Positions 21,485 through 33,904 of a DNA stretch of 64,000 nucleotides are shown here, piece by piece. Each line of letters opens with the position of its first letter. Positions within the stretch are counted from its first letter, which is position 1. The stretch is taken from the NCBI GenBank assembly GCA_977006965.1, contig OZ345367.1, positions 1,240,001 to 1,304,000 on the forward strand, written 5' to 3'. The DNA comes from Phymatolithon calcareum. Its lineage: Eukaryota > Rhodophyta > Florideophyceae > Hapalidiales. The notes under the pieces are model-generated. The model saw only the letters and a program-made list of their open reading frames with translations, was not told where the DNA came from and searched no databases. A program made the translations under genes and the position numbers.

Positions 21485-22751
21485 TGTCTATTTGACGAAC
21501 CCCCTCAATTGAGGGGCGTTTTAAAAGCTCAAAAAAGTTTGTAAAAAGACTGCGGAACGGGTCATTCGCGCCACATTTAGTAAGGCGGGGTCGTGCTCTG
21601 CGTGAGGAGTACCGGAACTAATAGGATATAAAATCTTCGCTCGTCTCTGGAAACGAAAATGTGCTGGTCAATTACAAGAATCACATCCACCATGCCACGA
21701 GAAAAAGACCCGCGCCGAGTGGTCGGTGCACCCGTACACTCAAAAGCAACGTCTGTAACCAGTCTCGCAGAGTGCTGCAGACAATATAGGGCCTTGTCCA
21801 AGTCGAAAAAGGTGAACGGCACAGTTCAAGAGGTACTTGTGGACGGAATTAACGCTCGCGCGAGCACATCACTTCGCGTGAAATGGGTGCTAGTTTGGCA
21901 ACCGGTGATGAAGACTAAGATTTCGACAGTTAAGATTGTTAACATCAAGGCAGGGAGCGCTGACGATGATATTTCAGTCGCTCAGCAGCTTAAACCGAAC
22001 CAGCAGCGGCAAAGCGCGTCAACGCCAAGGCCCGCTTACAGTACTCACCTACGCCAATCTTTATCGCGAAACGCCAGCTCAATGACTCCAGTGGCAACCA
22101 AAAGCTCTTCAAAAGGCTTCAAAAGCTCGGAAGAAACTCTCAGAAGCGTTGAACGACCTCGCCCTGGCTCTCTCGCCTACGTGTTGCAAGGCTCTTGGGA
22201 CCAAGCGTCATAAGAGGAGCTTGATGTCCTCACACCCGACCGCGAGCCGAATACTGTTGCTCATGGCGTGGCATGGTATGAGAGGAAGGTGCTATGCCCG
22301 ATTGGGGGAAGGGTTCTCCGTCAGTTCTGGAGACTTCGCGAATCAGAACCCATTTCACGCGATGTGACATGCTCGCGCGACCATTGATTTTTCCACGAGT
22401 ACGTTCTGAACCATACCACTCATCTTTTTTCACTCCGAACAGTCTCCGTATAGTCTGGAGCACTCTGCTAGACCGCTTTCTGATGCTACCTTGGTGTGTA
22501 CTGATGTAAAGACCGCGCGCGGCCGGTTTTTTCTCGTCGAATGGCAGGTCTGATACTTCTGAGTGACCAACATATTTTCGTTGCTAGCGCCGAACGAAGC
22601 GAATTTAAAGTAGTAGTGCGGATACTCCTCGAACAGAGCATAAGCCAGGCTTTACGAATATGGCATGAGCGATCTGTTTCGAATTTCCTTTATGGATTTT
22701 CGAGCTTTCAAATCGCCCCTCAATTGAGGGAAAATTTCCGTCAAATAGACA
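21485..22751 (+). mobile_element. PiggyBac-like foldback element P1 with CTAG target duplication
   Basis: The ends are TGTCTATTTGACG and its complement, each followed by the subterminal palindrome CCCCTCAATTGAGGGG. CTAG flanks both sides (21481-21484 and 22752-22755). The empty site in copy 1 has one CTAG at 4342-4345, in otherwise matching sequence. The right 406 bp (22346-22751) is an inverted copy of the left 407 bp, so both ends are 5'-type arms and the transposase core and 3' end are missing. Confidence 0.9.
21692..22213 (+). pseudogene. P1 transposase N-terminal fragment
   Basis: Starting at the ATG of MPREKDPRRVVGAPV, the reading gives about 173 residues of the family's N-terminal region, including LRVKWVLVWQPV and VKIVNIKAG, then a Ser/Arg-rich linker. 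The same start occurs at 58050 in P2. The DDE core seen in P2 and P4 is absent. The function of the N-terminal region is not known to me. Confidence 0.6.
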
Positions 22752-23072
22752 CTAGCTTTGCCGAAAGCTATTTCGTGCATTACCGAGACTGATTCCGAGA
22801 AACGTGTTTCATGCATTTTTTCCCCGTACAAGTCGTGTTCCCCTCTACAGCAACACTTTCTTATGATTGACTCCAGTACCACGTACTATACCATTGCGTA
22901 ATCATGAGAACTCTCGAAACTGTTTTCGTCAAGCGTATTTGTGTGTGTGATGAGGTGCGCTTGCCCAGATCGTCGTCCTCCGAGGGTCTGGGCCTTTATA
23001 CCCTAATGTTTGCTATGCGTAGCGCCTATCATGACAATAATCTGCCTGCTCGTGGCAAGATCTTACTCGTTC

Positions 23073-26000
23073 TTAGCGCCTATCATAACAGCCCCCGTCA
23101 CGAGGAGGCGGATTGAATGACTTCAGAGGGAGAGTAAAATTTTTGAAGTTAGGGCGGTTCACGGGCTTTGTCAAGATATCCGCCAGCATGTCTTGACTGG
23201 GGATGTAGTGAGGTTCGACTGACTTTTTCGTCACGTGGTCTTGGATATGATGATATCGGATGTCGATGTATTTGCTTCGTCGCGTTTGCGAATTATTCAT
23301 GCCGACCTTGATGGCCGCCTGGTTGTCCATGCACATCTTCGTGAGTTCTTCAGCAATCTGGTTCAGCTCGGTAAGTACAGTATGTTGCGCAACCAGAGCG
23401 TTTGCTGGACAACAGTCGAGGCAGCAATGTACGCCGCCTCGCACGTTGAGAGTGCGACCGTGTTTTGCCATTTGGACGCCCAGTGTATCGGTGCGTTGTT
23501 GAGGGTGTGTACTATACCGCTTACTGACTTGCGGGTATCTTTGCAGCTTGCAGAATCTGCATCTCCGTGTGTTGTTAGCGGCGCGTGACTGGCCGGGTAT
23601 AGTATACCGAGTTTTTTTGTGCCTTGAAGGTTTCTTACCAAGCGCTTTAGAGCTATCCAGTGTCTATGTGTGGGCATTTTGGCTCCTCTCGCTAGCGTGT
23701 TTACGATGAATGTGATATCGTAGACTGTACAGTCCGCGAGATAGCGCAGGTCCCCAATTGTTTTCTCAAAAATGGATTGAATGTCGGACCGGAACTTTTC
23801 AGAGGGCTCTGCGAGGTATAGGTCGAGGCCATCTGCGTATGGGTAGTCTATGTGCGCCGCGGCTGCGAGCAGGAGCTGATGAACAATCGCGTCAATAATG
23901 TACGGTTGGGTGATGTGGATTCCTTGGGGGTTGCGTTGTATTTCCAGTTGAGATATTGCGTTGGGATTCCGAGGCGTTTGACTTTGCACTTCTGTTGCAG
24001 TGTTTTGATCAGTGAGTCAATTTGGTCGGCATGGGTGGAGGCTGCAAGAAAGTCGTCTATACAGACGGCGATTATTATGTACGACTTGACCACATTCGTC
24101 GAAAGAATATGCATTGTTCAGATTTGAGGGATGAATATCCGTGCTTCTTAAGATACGTCTTCATAGTTTCAAGATAGATGTAGCCACCTTATTTAGTGCC
24201 GTATAGGTTCTTCTTAAGTTTCCCGGCAGATAGGGGTGTTTGTACGATAAAAGCGAGGATGTTGATAAACATATACTCTGGTGGGATGATTAAATTCTTC
24301 GTGGAGAAATGCCGATTCAAAATCGAAATGTTCCAGATGCAACCGATGTAGTGCTACCAGAGCACACAGTATTCGCAATGATAATTTGTCTGCCATATGT
24401 GCTGCTGTTTTGTTAGGATCATAGTGGATATGGGGCTCCATGAGGTCCCCGCGCGCCGAACAACGCGCTTTGCGTTTAGCAATATGGTTGTCGTGATCAA
24501 CTTTGTATCAGTAACTCATTGTGAGTTGGATTATTTTCGCGCTGTGTGGGATGGCAGTGGTTTGTAGCTATTTGATGGCTTAAAGACGATCCAGTGTGTC
24601 AAGCTCTGCATCTTGGAGCTTTGTCCATGCTTGTGCATCTGGCTACAGTTGTGATGCTTTATAGGTCTGTGGAGCGGAAGTAAATGCCATGATGGTCAGA
24701 GGGGCTTGGTTTTGCGCTCCATTGCTCTTTGTGGAAAAAGCTTGTAAGTGCCTGGTTTTCTTTACGTCTGCACTTCTGGCCATGATGTCAATCTGGTTTG
24801 GTTCGATTGGGATCACCGAAAATGCCTGAGATGTGCGGCGAACTGAGTCAGTGGCAGCGTGGTATGGAGTGGTATGTTTTGCTTCGCACGTTATACACGA
24901 TTTTGTGGATGACATCCTCTGTATACATATATCGGACCGGAAATGCGCGCGTGCTTAACTTCTTTTTGTCAGAAAGATTTGGGATGTGTCCAAGCTGCCC
25001 AAAAGTGAAGATGCGCTGCACGTTTGGTGGTTCTTCGTGCCATATGGTGTACGGTATGTTACGGGCACCATGGTGGTAGCTGATGTTGTATTTAAATACA
25101 GATTCACGGACTGCATCCTCCCAAAATGTATCGTGGAGGCGTGCTGTCGCAAGGGATGCACGCGCTTTGTTCCAGAGCGTGTAGTTGATTCGCTCGGCTA
25201 TTCCGTTCTCCTGAGGCGAGTATAGTCTTGTAGGGATGTATGTTATTCCTCTGTCTGAGTATTATTTGCGCATGTAGTTGGATTGGTACTCGCGAGCATT
25301 GTCGCTGCGGAATTCTCGAGGATATTTGTGGTGCTTATTCCGAATATGGTCGAGCACTGGGCATGTACATAGAGATACCTTTCCGCGATTTGGCATAAAA
25401 TGCAGAATACAGTATCGAGAGTTAATGTCGATGTAAGTGATGAAGTATTTGTTTCCATGCCTTGAAGTGGGGGTGATGGGTCCACAGACGTCCGATGAGA
25501 TTCGTGCTGCTACTGCATCTTTGTCGTCATTAGAAGCGCGGGCGCCGCGTCTAGTTTTGCCAGTAATGCATGCACGGCATAACATGCGTGGGGGCTGTAG
25601 CTTAACCGCTTCGGGAAGTTCCGGTTATAGTGAGAGGATTTAAGTGGCCAAGGTTTAAATGCCAGTCCATGTATGCAGTCGTTTTGGGACTGCATTTGCT
25701 CGAAGTTCCTTCGGCCGGTGAGTTTGCCAATGTTGGTTCCAGTTGAGTTCTAGGAATAGTGCTTAGTTGTGGGATAGGGAGGGGAAAGGTAGATTGACTT
25801 CACAAATCTGGACTTATTTTACGAGGTTGATTTTGAGAAAAGATTGGTTCCCGCGATCCTGCTCTTGTAGCAATAGCCGGAAGTGTTCTTGCAGAAAAGG
25901 CTTTTGTTCGCAATTGTGGTTGAAGGTATGAACGGCGTAAATGCTTGTCGTCTTCTGGGGTGATGTTTAGCGTTTACAACCCCTGTCTAAATGTAGCAGT

Positions 26001-27191
26001 GCTGAGTATGTGGGGATGAGAGGAAGGTGTTTTCATTACGTATGCGTGATCAGGATGGAACTACACTTTTCTGTACTGCTTCGCAAACGGGTGCACGGAA
26101 ATGAGATTGCGCGAAATGGCGGGAGATACAACAGCGTCATGTACCTGTAGCTTGAATTTAGGCGTCTTGATCGAGATCTTCCCAGTGTGAGTGATTTTGT
26201 GAAGCATACCGTTGGCAGTTTGCGTTAGTACGTCTCCTCGGACGAGGTGCACGGAGGGACTTGGGGCATGCAGGTGTGTCGGGTGTGCTGCAGAATCGAG
26301 ATGATACTTACGCGGAAGGTTGTGCTGCTCAGCGTTCTGCTCTTCCTGTGTACCGTGGGGTAGTGTGGGCGTCAATACAGGATTAGCGCTCGCGGTTTCC
26401 TGCTGCTCGAGCATGGATAATCGGAGCGCCATCTCGTTAAGGTATGTCGCTATTTTCTGGCTTTAAAAGTGAGGCTGGTTTGCTGTTTGATGATCGCCAT
26501 AGGACAATGATTGCATATTGGCTTGTGCTGAAGAATGGTGCTGGTTCTGCCGAATGCACTGGGCATCGCTGTGTGTGCCGGAGGCATGGAAAGAGCACCA
26601 CGTTCCAACATATCCAGGGGGCCGTGGACAGGTTTTGGAGATTAACTGGGGCTGTCGCTGTCTGTAGCGTTGACGGAAGTATTGCTGATTGGGACGATAG
26701 GGTTGCGGCTTGTACTGGGGCTGGACCGGGATCTGCTCAGTCTTCATCAGTGGTTTTGGTGACCCCATCGGTTTTAATTTTTATTGGATATCGCTAGCTG
26801 CCTGTCGATAGAGTGCAGTGTGTATGACTTGTCTTTTGAATTCATTGATAGTTTGATGAGGGTTTCGTATCATTTCTTCTCCCGTGGTTAAGAATTCCGG
26901 GTTATGTCGAAGTCCTTCCCCCAGGAACCGAATTGTTGTGCTCTCCTGGGATATAGCCGGAAATCGGGCATTGATCATTTTCGTACGAAGCTTTAGATGT
27001 TCATTAACGTATTCCGCAACAGTCTTTTCGGGAGTAAACTGTATGGCACGTGCTTCTGCTGTAAGGAAGTAATGATCTTCGATGTTCCTGTTGATGAGGT
27101 GGTGCTCGAGGGCGACCAATATGTCGTGGGGTGTCTTTCTAAAGGTGTCTGGATCCATTTTCGCGGATATGGAACTAGGTATACTCCGCAT
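23073..27191 (-). pseudogene. copia-B gag-pol, degraded
   Basis: Minus-strand pieces in several frames follow in order. Gag is 26781-27191, with a Cys/His-containing piece near 26463-26768 and a protease-like segment at 26061-26432. Integrase covers 24955-25585 (CRACITGK, SSDVCGPI, YFITYIDINSRY). Reverse transcriptase covers 23848-24441 (DFESAFLH; the catalytic YxDD appears as CIDD). RNase H covers 23073-23989 (CMDNQAAIKV, IPSQDMLADILTKP). Multiple stops and frameshifts exclude function. Confidence 0.85.
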
Positions 27192-27646
27192 GATGAGACT
27201 GTGGACCTTTACTTGCTTGATGCGAAAGGTGGCCGCTGCGGCAGGAGATTCGGGCTCTTCTGGGTTTCCGGTGACGTGGGTCGTTGCTTGAAGAATGGAT
27301 GCCGAGTTGATCAGCTCCTGATGCCAAAATGCGTATTGTTTGGGTATAGTGGTGAGGGCTTAATGAAGTCCATTGTGGTGGGCGTGTTGACGTTATGCCG
27401 TAGATTGCGGTGTTGTTCGTTTCTCCAGATATCTGCAACTGTTGCTCGGCGGAGTCTTCGGGCTTCCCGGTCAGATGGGTGCAGGTCTGCCGTTTTGAGT
27501 GGTGATGGGTTATGTTGCTGTTGGTGTGTTTGTGTTTGCGTGGATCGTTGGTGCTTCGATGGCTATGATTGTTTTGTTGTGATGTTTGTTGCCGGATGTG
27601 GGTGGGTTAAGTTTGATAGAAGAGGGAACGATGTTGATGACGAAGT

Positions 27647-27661
27647 GCTTGGCCCATAACC
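27647..27661 (-). other. Primer-binding site of copia-B
   Basis: Directly next to the 5' LTR, the minus strand reads GGTTATGGGCCAAGC. This resembles the site of Drosophila copia and relatives, which pairs with the anticodon stem of a cleaved initiator Met tRNA rather than with a tRNA 3' end. The match is to the family pattern as I know it; the tRNA of this species was not examined. Confidence 0.65.
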
Positions 27662-28719
27662 TGTGATGAGGTGCGATTGCCCAGATCGTCGTCCTCCGAG
27701 GGGGCAAAGTGAAGAAAATGAAGCAAGGCACCTGTGTTCAATTTATGTCGGAACTGCTTTTTGCATTTTTGCAATTGCACACATAGCATATGCTGCACTA
27801 GTGCCTTTCCTGTTATTGCGCACTCATGCCTATGCATCTTGCTTGCCTGTCACCCTTGTCAAGAAAAGGAGCCAAAGGGCAGGTTGGGCTTGCATGATGG
27901 CGTTCGCGGCCACGGTCTAGGGCAGGGCAAGCGACCACTTTTCCTTCACTTCCTAATTCTTTCGTCCGTGGCTAACAGCCGCGACCCAGGCCGACCTAAT
28001 CCGCCGCGTTCGCGTTGCGTCTAAGGTCTGTCATTTTCCATCATGGATAACCAGAGTGTATTGTGCAGTCACATTTGGTTTCGGCCAACGCCGACGATAT
28101 ATACGTATTTCGGCAGCAGCGATGATTTTTGAAGTACAGCTTTGCGATTTTCGTTCATCCCTGTAACCCTCTTTGCGAGCAGTCGCGGTAATATATAGTG
28201 CGGTTGGCATAACTGGAGCTCCACCTCTCATTTTCTGTGTGTATGCTCTATGAATGTTACGGACACCGATTAGCTTTCTCAACGGTGGACTCCTCTGCCA
28301 TTTTAGCAAGCAGTGAACAGCTATCATGAACAAATTTCGCGAAAGTTAGATGGCGTCCATGCAATCGTTTTCATTGACGTAGGTCTCGAACAGTCTCTCT
28401 CCGTTTAGTCCAATTTTTCTTTTCTGTAGGCTTCTCATGTTGACATCTAAAAACCAGAGGGGAAGCTATTTCTCTTCGAAGGATCTCAAACTAATATCAA
28501 AACGGATTGTACTTGGAACTCCCTGCGAACAGCAGAATTACTGCACGTCCATTATTGTTCGCGTGAGCCTCTGGCGGAGAACAAGGAGAAGGACAACTGA
28601 AACACTGGACGAAGACCGTCTTTGGAAAAAGGCATTGCGGTCGCCGATCTACGGCGATCGTGAACGCAGAACGCATATTGATTTGTGTGCGAACAGAGCG
28701 TTCGGACACGAACGTTAAC

Positions 28720-29385
28720 ATGGGTAGCAAAGCTTGCTTGACGGAGAAGACCGACGCCTTATCGAGGAAAAGACGCCAAAGGATAAAGAAAAAGAAGCAA
28801 GATTCTAAGGTCTGGCTGAAGCGGCAGCGCGTATCGAAGAAGTGGTTCATGTTTACGTTTTCATGGGACAGACTAGGTTACGTCTAAAACTTGCCCCCGG
28901 AAGTTCTAGAGAAGATAAAATCAGAGTATTTGAAGGGCACAAACGGACAAGGCCCTTTCTCGAAGTACACTGACCACATACAACAGGGAATGGTTGCATC
29001 GAACTTGATGCTGGGACTGGGACTATCCGTCAATGAGTTCACTTCTGCCAAGACGCTAGCCACAGTCCGTCACAGAGGTCTTTCATCTAGCGATAGCAAA
29101 GATGAAAGCATGCAGTGGCCGTCCCGACCTGATATATTTCTGAACTGCCCACAGGTGGACCCAGGAGCAGTGTCGGACGAGGATATGGCGGATTACTACC
29201 TGGAAGAAAAGTACGCCGCCTTGTTGGAATCGAGTTCTGATGAGTCAGACAATGGATGCGACTATAACCCGAGCAGTAGTGCTCAAAGCCGGAACAATGG
29301 TGGTGCCTTAAAGGGCGCTCATTCATCGGTGAACAATTGTTCGATTGGGCTTCTAAAGGAACTGTGTCTGACCTTCGGTTCTTGA
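28720..29385 (+). pseudogene. Unrecognised ORF of the MULE, one in-frame stop
   Basis: From the ATG at 28720 the frame reads 55 codons of mostly basic residues (including RRQRIKKKKQ) to a TAA at 28885-28887. It then stays open for 166 codons to 29385. The second part has an acidic serine-rich region (LLESSSDESDNGCDYNPSSS). I recognise no domain. The stop may be a mutation, or the two parts could be separate or joined by splicing. It is encoded opposite to the transposase and protease. Confidence 0.4.
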
Positions 29386-29699
29386 GGAGACTGTGCAACT
29401 ACGTATTCCAAATATCGCATTGGTCGGTCAAAAGCTTTCGAGGTTCGAAGAGCAGTCAGCGATTTGCACGAAGGCAGGATTCATGGAGTCACTTGGAGCA
29501 GTTTACTGTTTCGTTCGCAAACGAGACTGTTATGGATATGCCGCTGCAAAAAGACAAGGTTGAGAGCATTCGTCCAGCTGCGCATCATTTTATCCTTCCC
29601 AATAACGAATGTTAAAAACTCTTCTAGCTTGCTCTTTGTACCAATATCTCGTGGAAGAATCGTTTCCTCCAGTTACTTGTATCAGAGGGGTTCGAAACA

Positions 29700-31043
29700 C
29701 CGGAAATCAAAGAGAGCCCAAGAGCCCACTGCCGCACTCCCAGTAGGACTAGAACGCCGCAGTCCATTCCGTTCTGCTGCAACGGAAAATCAGTATCGTC
29801 GCCAACATATTTCCAGTCGTTTCGTCAAGCATTTTCAAAAATGAAGCAATTGTAGACGCGACACCGCTTTTCTGTGCCGCATCTCTTGACGGATGTGCTG
29901 AGTCAATGCACTGAACTGTCGCCTTACGTTTTTCGATTCGAAATGCAATCCAGTAGTTTTCACAAAAATGAAATGGCGCGAAAGCGATATCTGCCTCATG
30001 AAATGTCACCGCTTGTCCACTCCTCATTAGACTTTAGCTGTTTGCAATCCTGAAAGGCGCGTCTTGAGATCTTTCTCGTCGTTATTCGAGATTGACCCAT
30101 CAACACGGCAGCTGTCAAACACAGACTTCATCGTTAAAGAGTTAAAATAATACACTTTGAGTTGGGAGTTCAACTGGGAATACAGATTTGTCACCATATT
30201 CATGCACTCGTCGGTTAGCCAGAAATCGGATTCGACTTTTCTTGCGTGAGAATAGAGTCGACGGAAGTCTTCCAGCTTCATTTTCGCATCTCCAAGCGTT
30301 ACTTCACGCTCTATGGAGCATCTCAAATGGTCTGTATCGCTCAAGAACTGGAAAATTCTCTTCTCCGCGCCGGGGATAATCTTGAAACTGGAAATGAGGC
30401 TCTCGTCGTTTACAGTCATTTTAGGCAGAGATAATTCGCAGAACGTTTGGATTAAGCGCTGCACATTCTTTTATGGTGGAATTCTTTTACTTTTTAAGCG
30501 CGAGACGGCAGACGGGTGCAGACTCGAAGCTCCTGCAGGCTTCAGGGCATTCTTGGTGAAGAACTTCGCAACTTCGGCTTGATCCCATCCAATGAAAGAA
30601 TCATTCATCATCCTCACAAACGTGTCGACAAATGCTTCAGCATTCATAGAAACATTTCGTGTCATCTGTTTTTGCCATGTTTCGTCCATTAATGCAATAT
30701 TTGTCCCTGACCGTCCCGATAATGGAATTAGTGCACCGTTATCGACGCCCCGATTAGGAGCGTTTGGTGGACCATGGAGAGAATCTTTAGGGAGAAAAAC
30801 GTTCGCGACACTTTTCCGGTTGGCATCCAATGGATCGCACTCTTCAGCTGCAATCGCTAAAGTTTTCCGTTTCTTTAGTTCCCCATTCTTGACTAAAACA
30901 TCTCTTTTTCGCTTCCCGTGCAGTTTTTCTGCTGATATGCAAGAGAGGAGAGTAGCAACGCGGACGACTTCTTTTTTCTGATCGCTTGACGTATTCTGAA
31001 ATATCCATTCCACCGAACCTTTGCCTTGCTTGCACGCCCACAT
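29700..31043 (-). pseudogene. Ulp1/C48-type cysteine protease region of the MULE
   Basis: Minus-strand frames run from 31043 to 30471 (190 residues, lysine-rich, unknown), cross a TAA, continue in the same frame to 30027, then shift. The protease landmarks follow in the right order: DFWLTDECMNMVTNLYSQL (the WLxD substrate-side motif), then FAPFHFCENYWIAFRI and CIDSA, then QQNGMDCGV (the oxyanion Gln and catalytic Cys) near 29757-29783. The usual catalytic His-Trp pair appears as Tyr-Trp, one base from His. Ulp1-like proteases accompany some plant and other MULEs (Kaonashi type). With a stop, a frameshift and this His change it is inactive. Confidence 0.7.
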
Positions 31044-31112
31044 CCTCGTGATTCTTCCGGATTTTGAAACTAATCTCTACGGCAGAGTTTTCCGTCACAG
31101 GCACATATCCTG

Positions 31113-31758
31113 TTAAAATAGGGCAAACGAAACAGCGTGGCAAAACCATTGCTCTCTGAGGTATGCATTGCTTCGCCCATCCAGGAATGATGTGTTCGGA
31201 ACCTTAATCTCTGTCGAGACACTTGAGAAGTACACGTTAATTCCGCCTAGAGTATTTTCCAGTAGCGAAAGCGAAGGTACATAAATCCTGTACCTAGAGC
31301 GCGAATTCGCGTTGTCCATGAACTCTCTGAAGACAATATATATATGGAAAGGCCCGATGACGAGTTTATGAACACCGTACGGACTATCGTCGTCAATGGT
31401 GGATGGATTCTTCAATTCTTCGTCTCGAGTACCAGTACTTTCCCGAGTAAGGGTGTCGAAAGCGCTTGGAGTGGGGGCTTCAAAAGCGGATTCAAAGCTC
31501 TCTGCATTGTAGCCTTTTCCGCGACATGCGCTCATATTGACGTACTCAATATGCTCGGGTTGCTTTGAGATAGGAACACGTCCAATATGGAGAGAGTGAC
31601 TCTCCTTTTCTGAGAAGCTCTTCATCAGCCATAATGGCAGTTGTTTGTGCCTCAGAAAAGGGTTTGACAGCCACAAAATCGCACTCGGATGTTAAGTAGT
31701 CCAGAAATGCAATCACTAGGCACAGGCCAGAGTAAAACTTCGCGGAAACTAAAGCCAT
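31113..31758 (-). pseudogene. MULE coding region of unknown role
   Basis: Two overlapping minus-strand readings cover this part: one from 31758 starting MALVSAKFYSGLCLVIAFLD, and another, 31676-31113, of 187 residues. A frameshift near 31640 probably joins them. No motif is certain. By position between the first-Asp motif and the protease they should belong to the transposase C-terminal half. Confidence 0.4.
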
Positions 31759-31989
31759 ACGAATATTACGAAAGAAATCTGATATTTCTTGTTACTGGTC
31801 GGCATCGTGCCCTTTATAGCATTCCTTAGAGAATCCGCGAATGGCTCTGTCGCCATGCACAGTGAACCACACCAGAACCGTTCTCACTTGCTGCTTCAAT
31901 AAGGTATGGTTCCCAATCTTCGCGCAGAATCAAAGAATGCTTAAGTACTCTGGAATTGCTTGTTTGTTGAAGACGCTGAGGACTGCGCT

Positions 31990-33000
31990 TGCAAACAGAA
32001 TTGACTAATCCGCTGCAAAATAGTTGATGTTTGCAGCACTCTCTCCGTGAAGCATGAGTTTTCTGCGGTATCCTTGCAGTATATCCTCAAATATAGCGGC
32101 TGTGCGGTCAACGAGAATGGATTCACATGCGACGAACGGGCCTGTTGGTAGTTTTATAACGAAATGGAAGTTAAGAACGTCAAACAGCGCAATTTTCTTC
32201 TACGCAGAAAGTCGTTCTTCCTTTATTCCATTGCCATTCTTTGAAGGGATGTACTTATCCGAAGCCATTGAGACGAAGACATCTGATACAAGCCCACCTG
32301 TACAGTCAATGATTGAAACTGTGTCGGCGTTTCATTTCAGCTCAGATGCGACAATCTTGACCGAAAGTGGGCAGTAAATTGACACGGACTTAAGGTCACC
32401 AGTACTCATTTGCGTCACGTCGTGTATAGATCCGTAGAACTTCAACACGGCATGTGGGTCCTTCCTCAGTTCTTCTTCGACACTTTGTCGCGTGGCGAGA
32501 GCGATGTTGTTGACAACCGTGACACCGGAGTGATAAGATCTCATTTGCCCCAGTTGCAATGCTTGTCGGACTCTCTCGGTGTTCAGGCATCCCAAACTCC
32601 TGTTCCCAGCCGCCAGAGCCTTCGGATCTGCATTTTTCACATGTTCAAGGCATAATCCCTTTGGCGTTTTTCCGTCGTCAATCTTTATGGAGCCAACGCA
32701 ACATATTCCGCGAGCCAATGAGTCCTTGCGATGACGACACCCTTCCGAATACGTAAAATGTACAGATATGTCGCTCTTTCCCTCGTCGGTTAGGTCTTTG
32801 GAGCAAGCAATGACAAACAGTTTTGCGGGGCAAGAAAAGAGTGTACAGTCTTTTCAGGAACAGTGGAACTCATAAACTATATCACCTTCGGAGGCAAAAC
32901 TTCCGTTGCAGTCTTTCCGAACAGAGAAAAGCTTAGAACTTGATCGATTCCTCCCGTTCGAAGTGCATGGATAGCTCATGCCATCTCTAACGGGCGCAAA
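31990..33000 (-). pseudogene. MULE transposase, N-terminal zinc region and first catalytic Asp
   Basis: On the minus strand a Cys/His region (KDCTLFSCPAKLFVIACSK, then SEGCRHRKDS) resembles the FLYWCH/WRKY-GCM1 zinc domains at the N-terminus of MULE transposases. About 140 residues later comes IIDCTGGLVSD, whose Asp (32305-32307) fits the first residue of the DDE triad. GPFVACESILVDRTAAIFED follows the pattern after that motif. At least three stops or frame changes interrupt the reading, and the remaining catalytic residues were not located. Confidence 0.55.
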
Positions 33001-33871
33001 TGAGTATGATATAATAATTTCGTCCAGAAGCCAGCTGATAATCCAATTTTCTGGTCGGCGACCTGGAACCTTTACAATAGTCTTTCTATCACCGATGTAT
33101 ATCCAGTTTCTGCATATTTGCGCTCGAGAAAAAGACTACGTGCGATTTTCAGGTCTTTTGTAAACATCAATTTCACCACAGCGCGTGACGAAAGAGTTTC
33201 TCTCGCTTCGGGCGAGGATCCGAAAATAATCACCAAATCTTCTCTTGAAAGTGAGCCGAATTCCTGCACGACACCATTCGAGTTGGGTTGGGACACTGGG
33301 TGTGCAGAGCGATTATTCGAAAGATCTTCTTTAGCGCAATCAACGGGTTCTTCACGAAAAAGCGAAGCATTTTCCTTCCTGTTTCCTTGAGGATCTTGGA
33401 AAAAAGTGTTCCGTCACGTCCCGAACTTGACCCGAGAACAGGTTGCGGCTTCAAGCTCTCATTAGTTTCGCCCCCGCTTATTATATCATCGTCCATGAAT
33501 GACAACTTGGCTCACAGCGCCAAAGAAAGTCTGGGATAGCGAGAGGTGTGCAGACGGAGAAAGTCACTCTGGGTGTTTAGACTGCGGATCATGACAATCC
33601 AAAGTCAGGGTAGCAGTAGATTTCGGGTTTTAAAAACAAATTGCACTTTTGAACCAACATTTTAAAAATCTGTAACGGAAAACAGCAGATGGGACTTCGT
33701 TCTCTTGACAAGAGGAACATCAGGTTCTTCAAAGCTTCTACCACACTTCTAGTTTCTCTCGTTAAACGTGGAATGATGATACACGAATACAGGAATGCAC
33801 GTCACGTCTTGAACTTTGATCGTGTATGGTTTTCTGCAATTCTCCGCGTTTACTCTATATACTCACGCGGA

Positions 33872-33904
33872 GGACTCAGTCCACCTTGAAGGTGGACTGA
33901 GTCC
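33872..33904. repeat. Near-perfect 33 bp palindrome in the MULE
   Basis: Two 16 bp arms (GGACTCAGTCCACCTT and its complement) are separated by a single G. It lies in the non-coding right part of the MULE, about 1 kb from the terminus. Confidence 0.85.

Noticed and set aside
24798-25225. Plus-strand open frames inside copia-B
   Set aside because: They are antisense to integrase, which has clear motifs on the minus strand.
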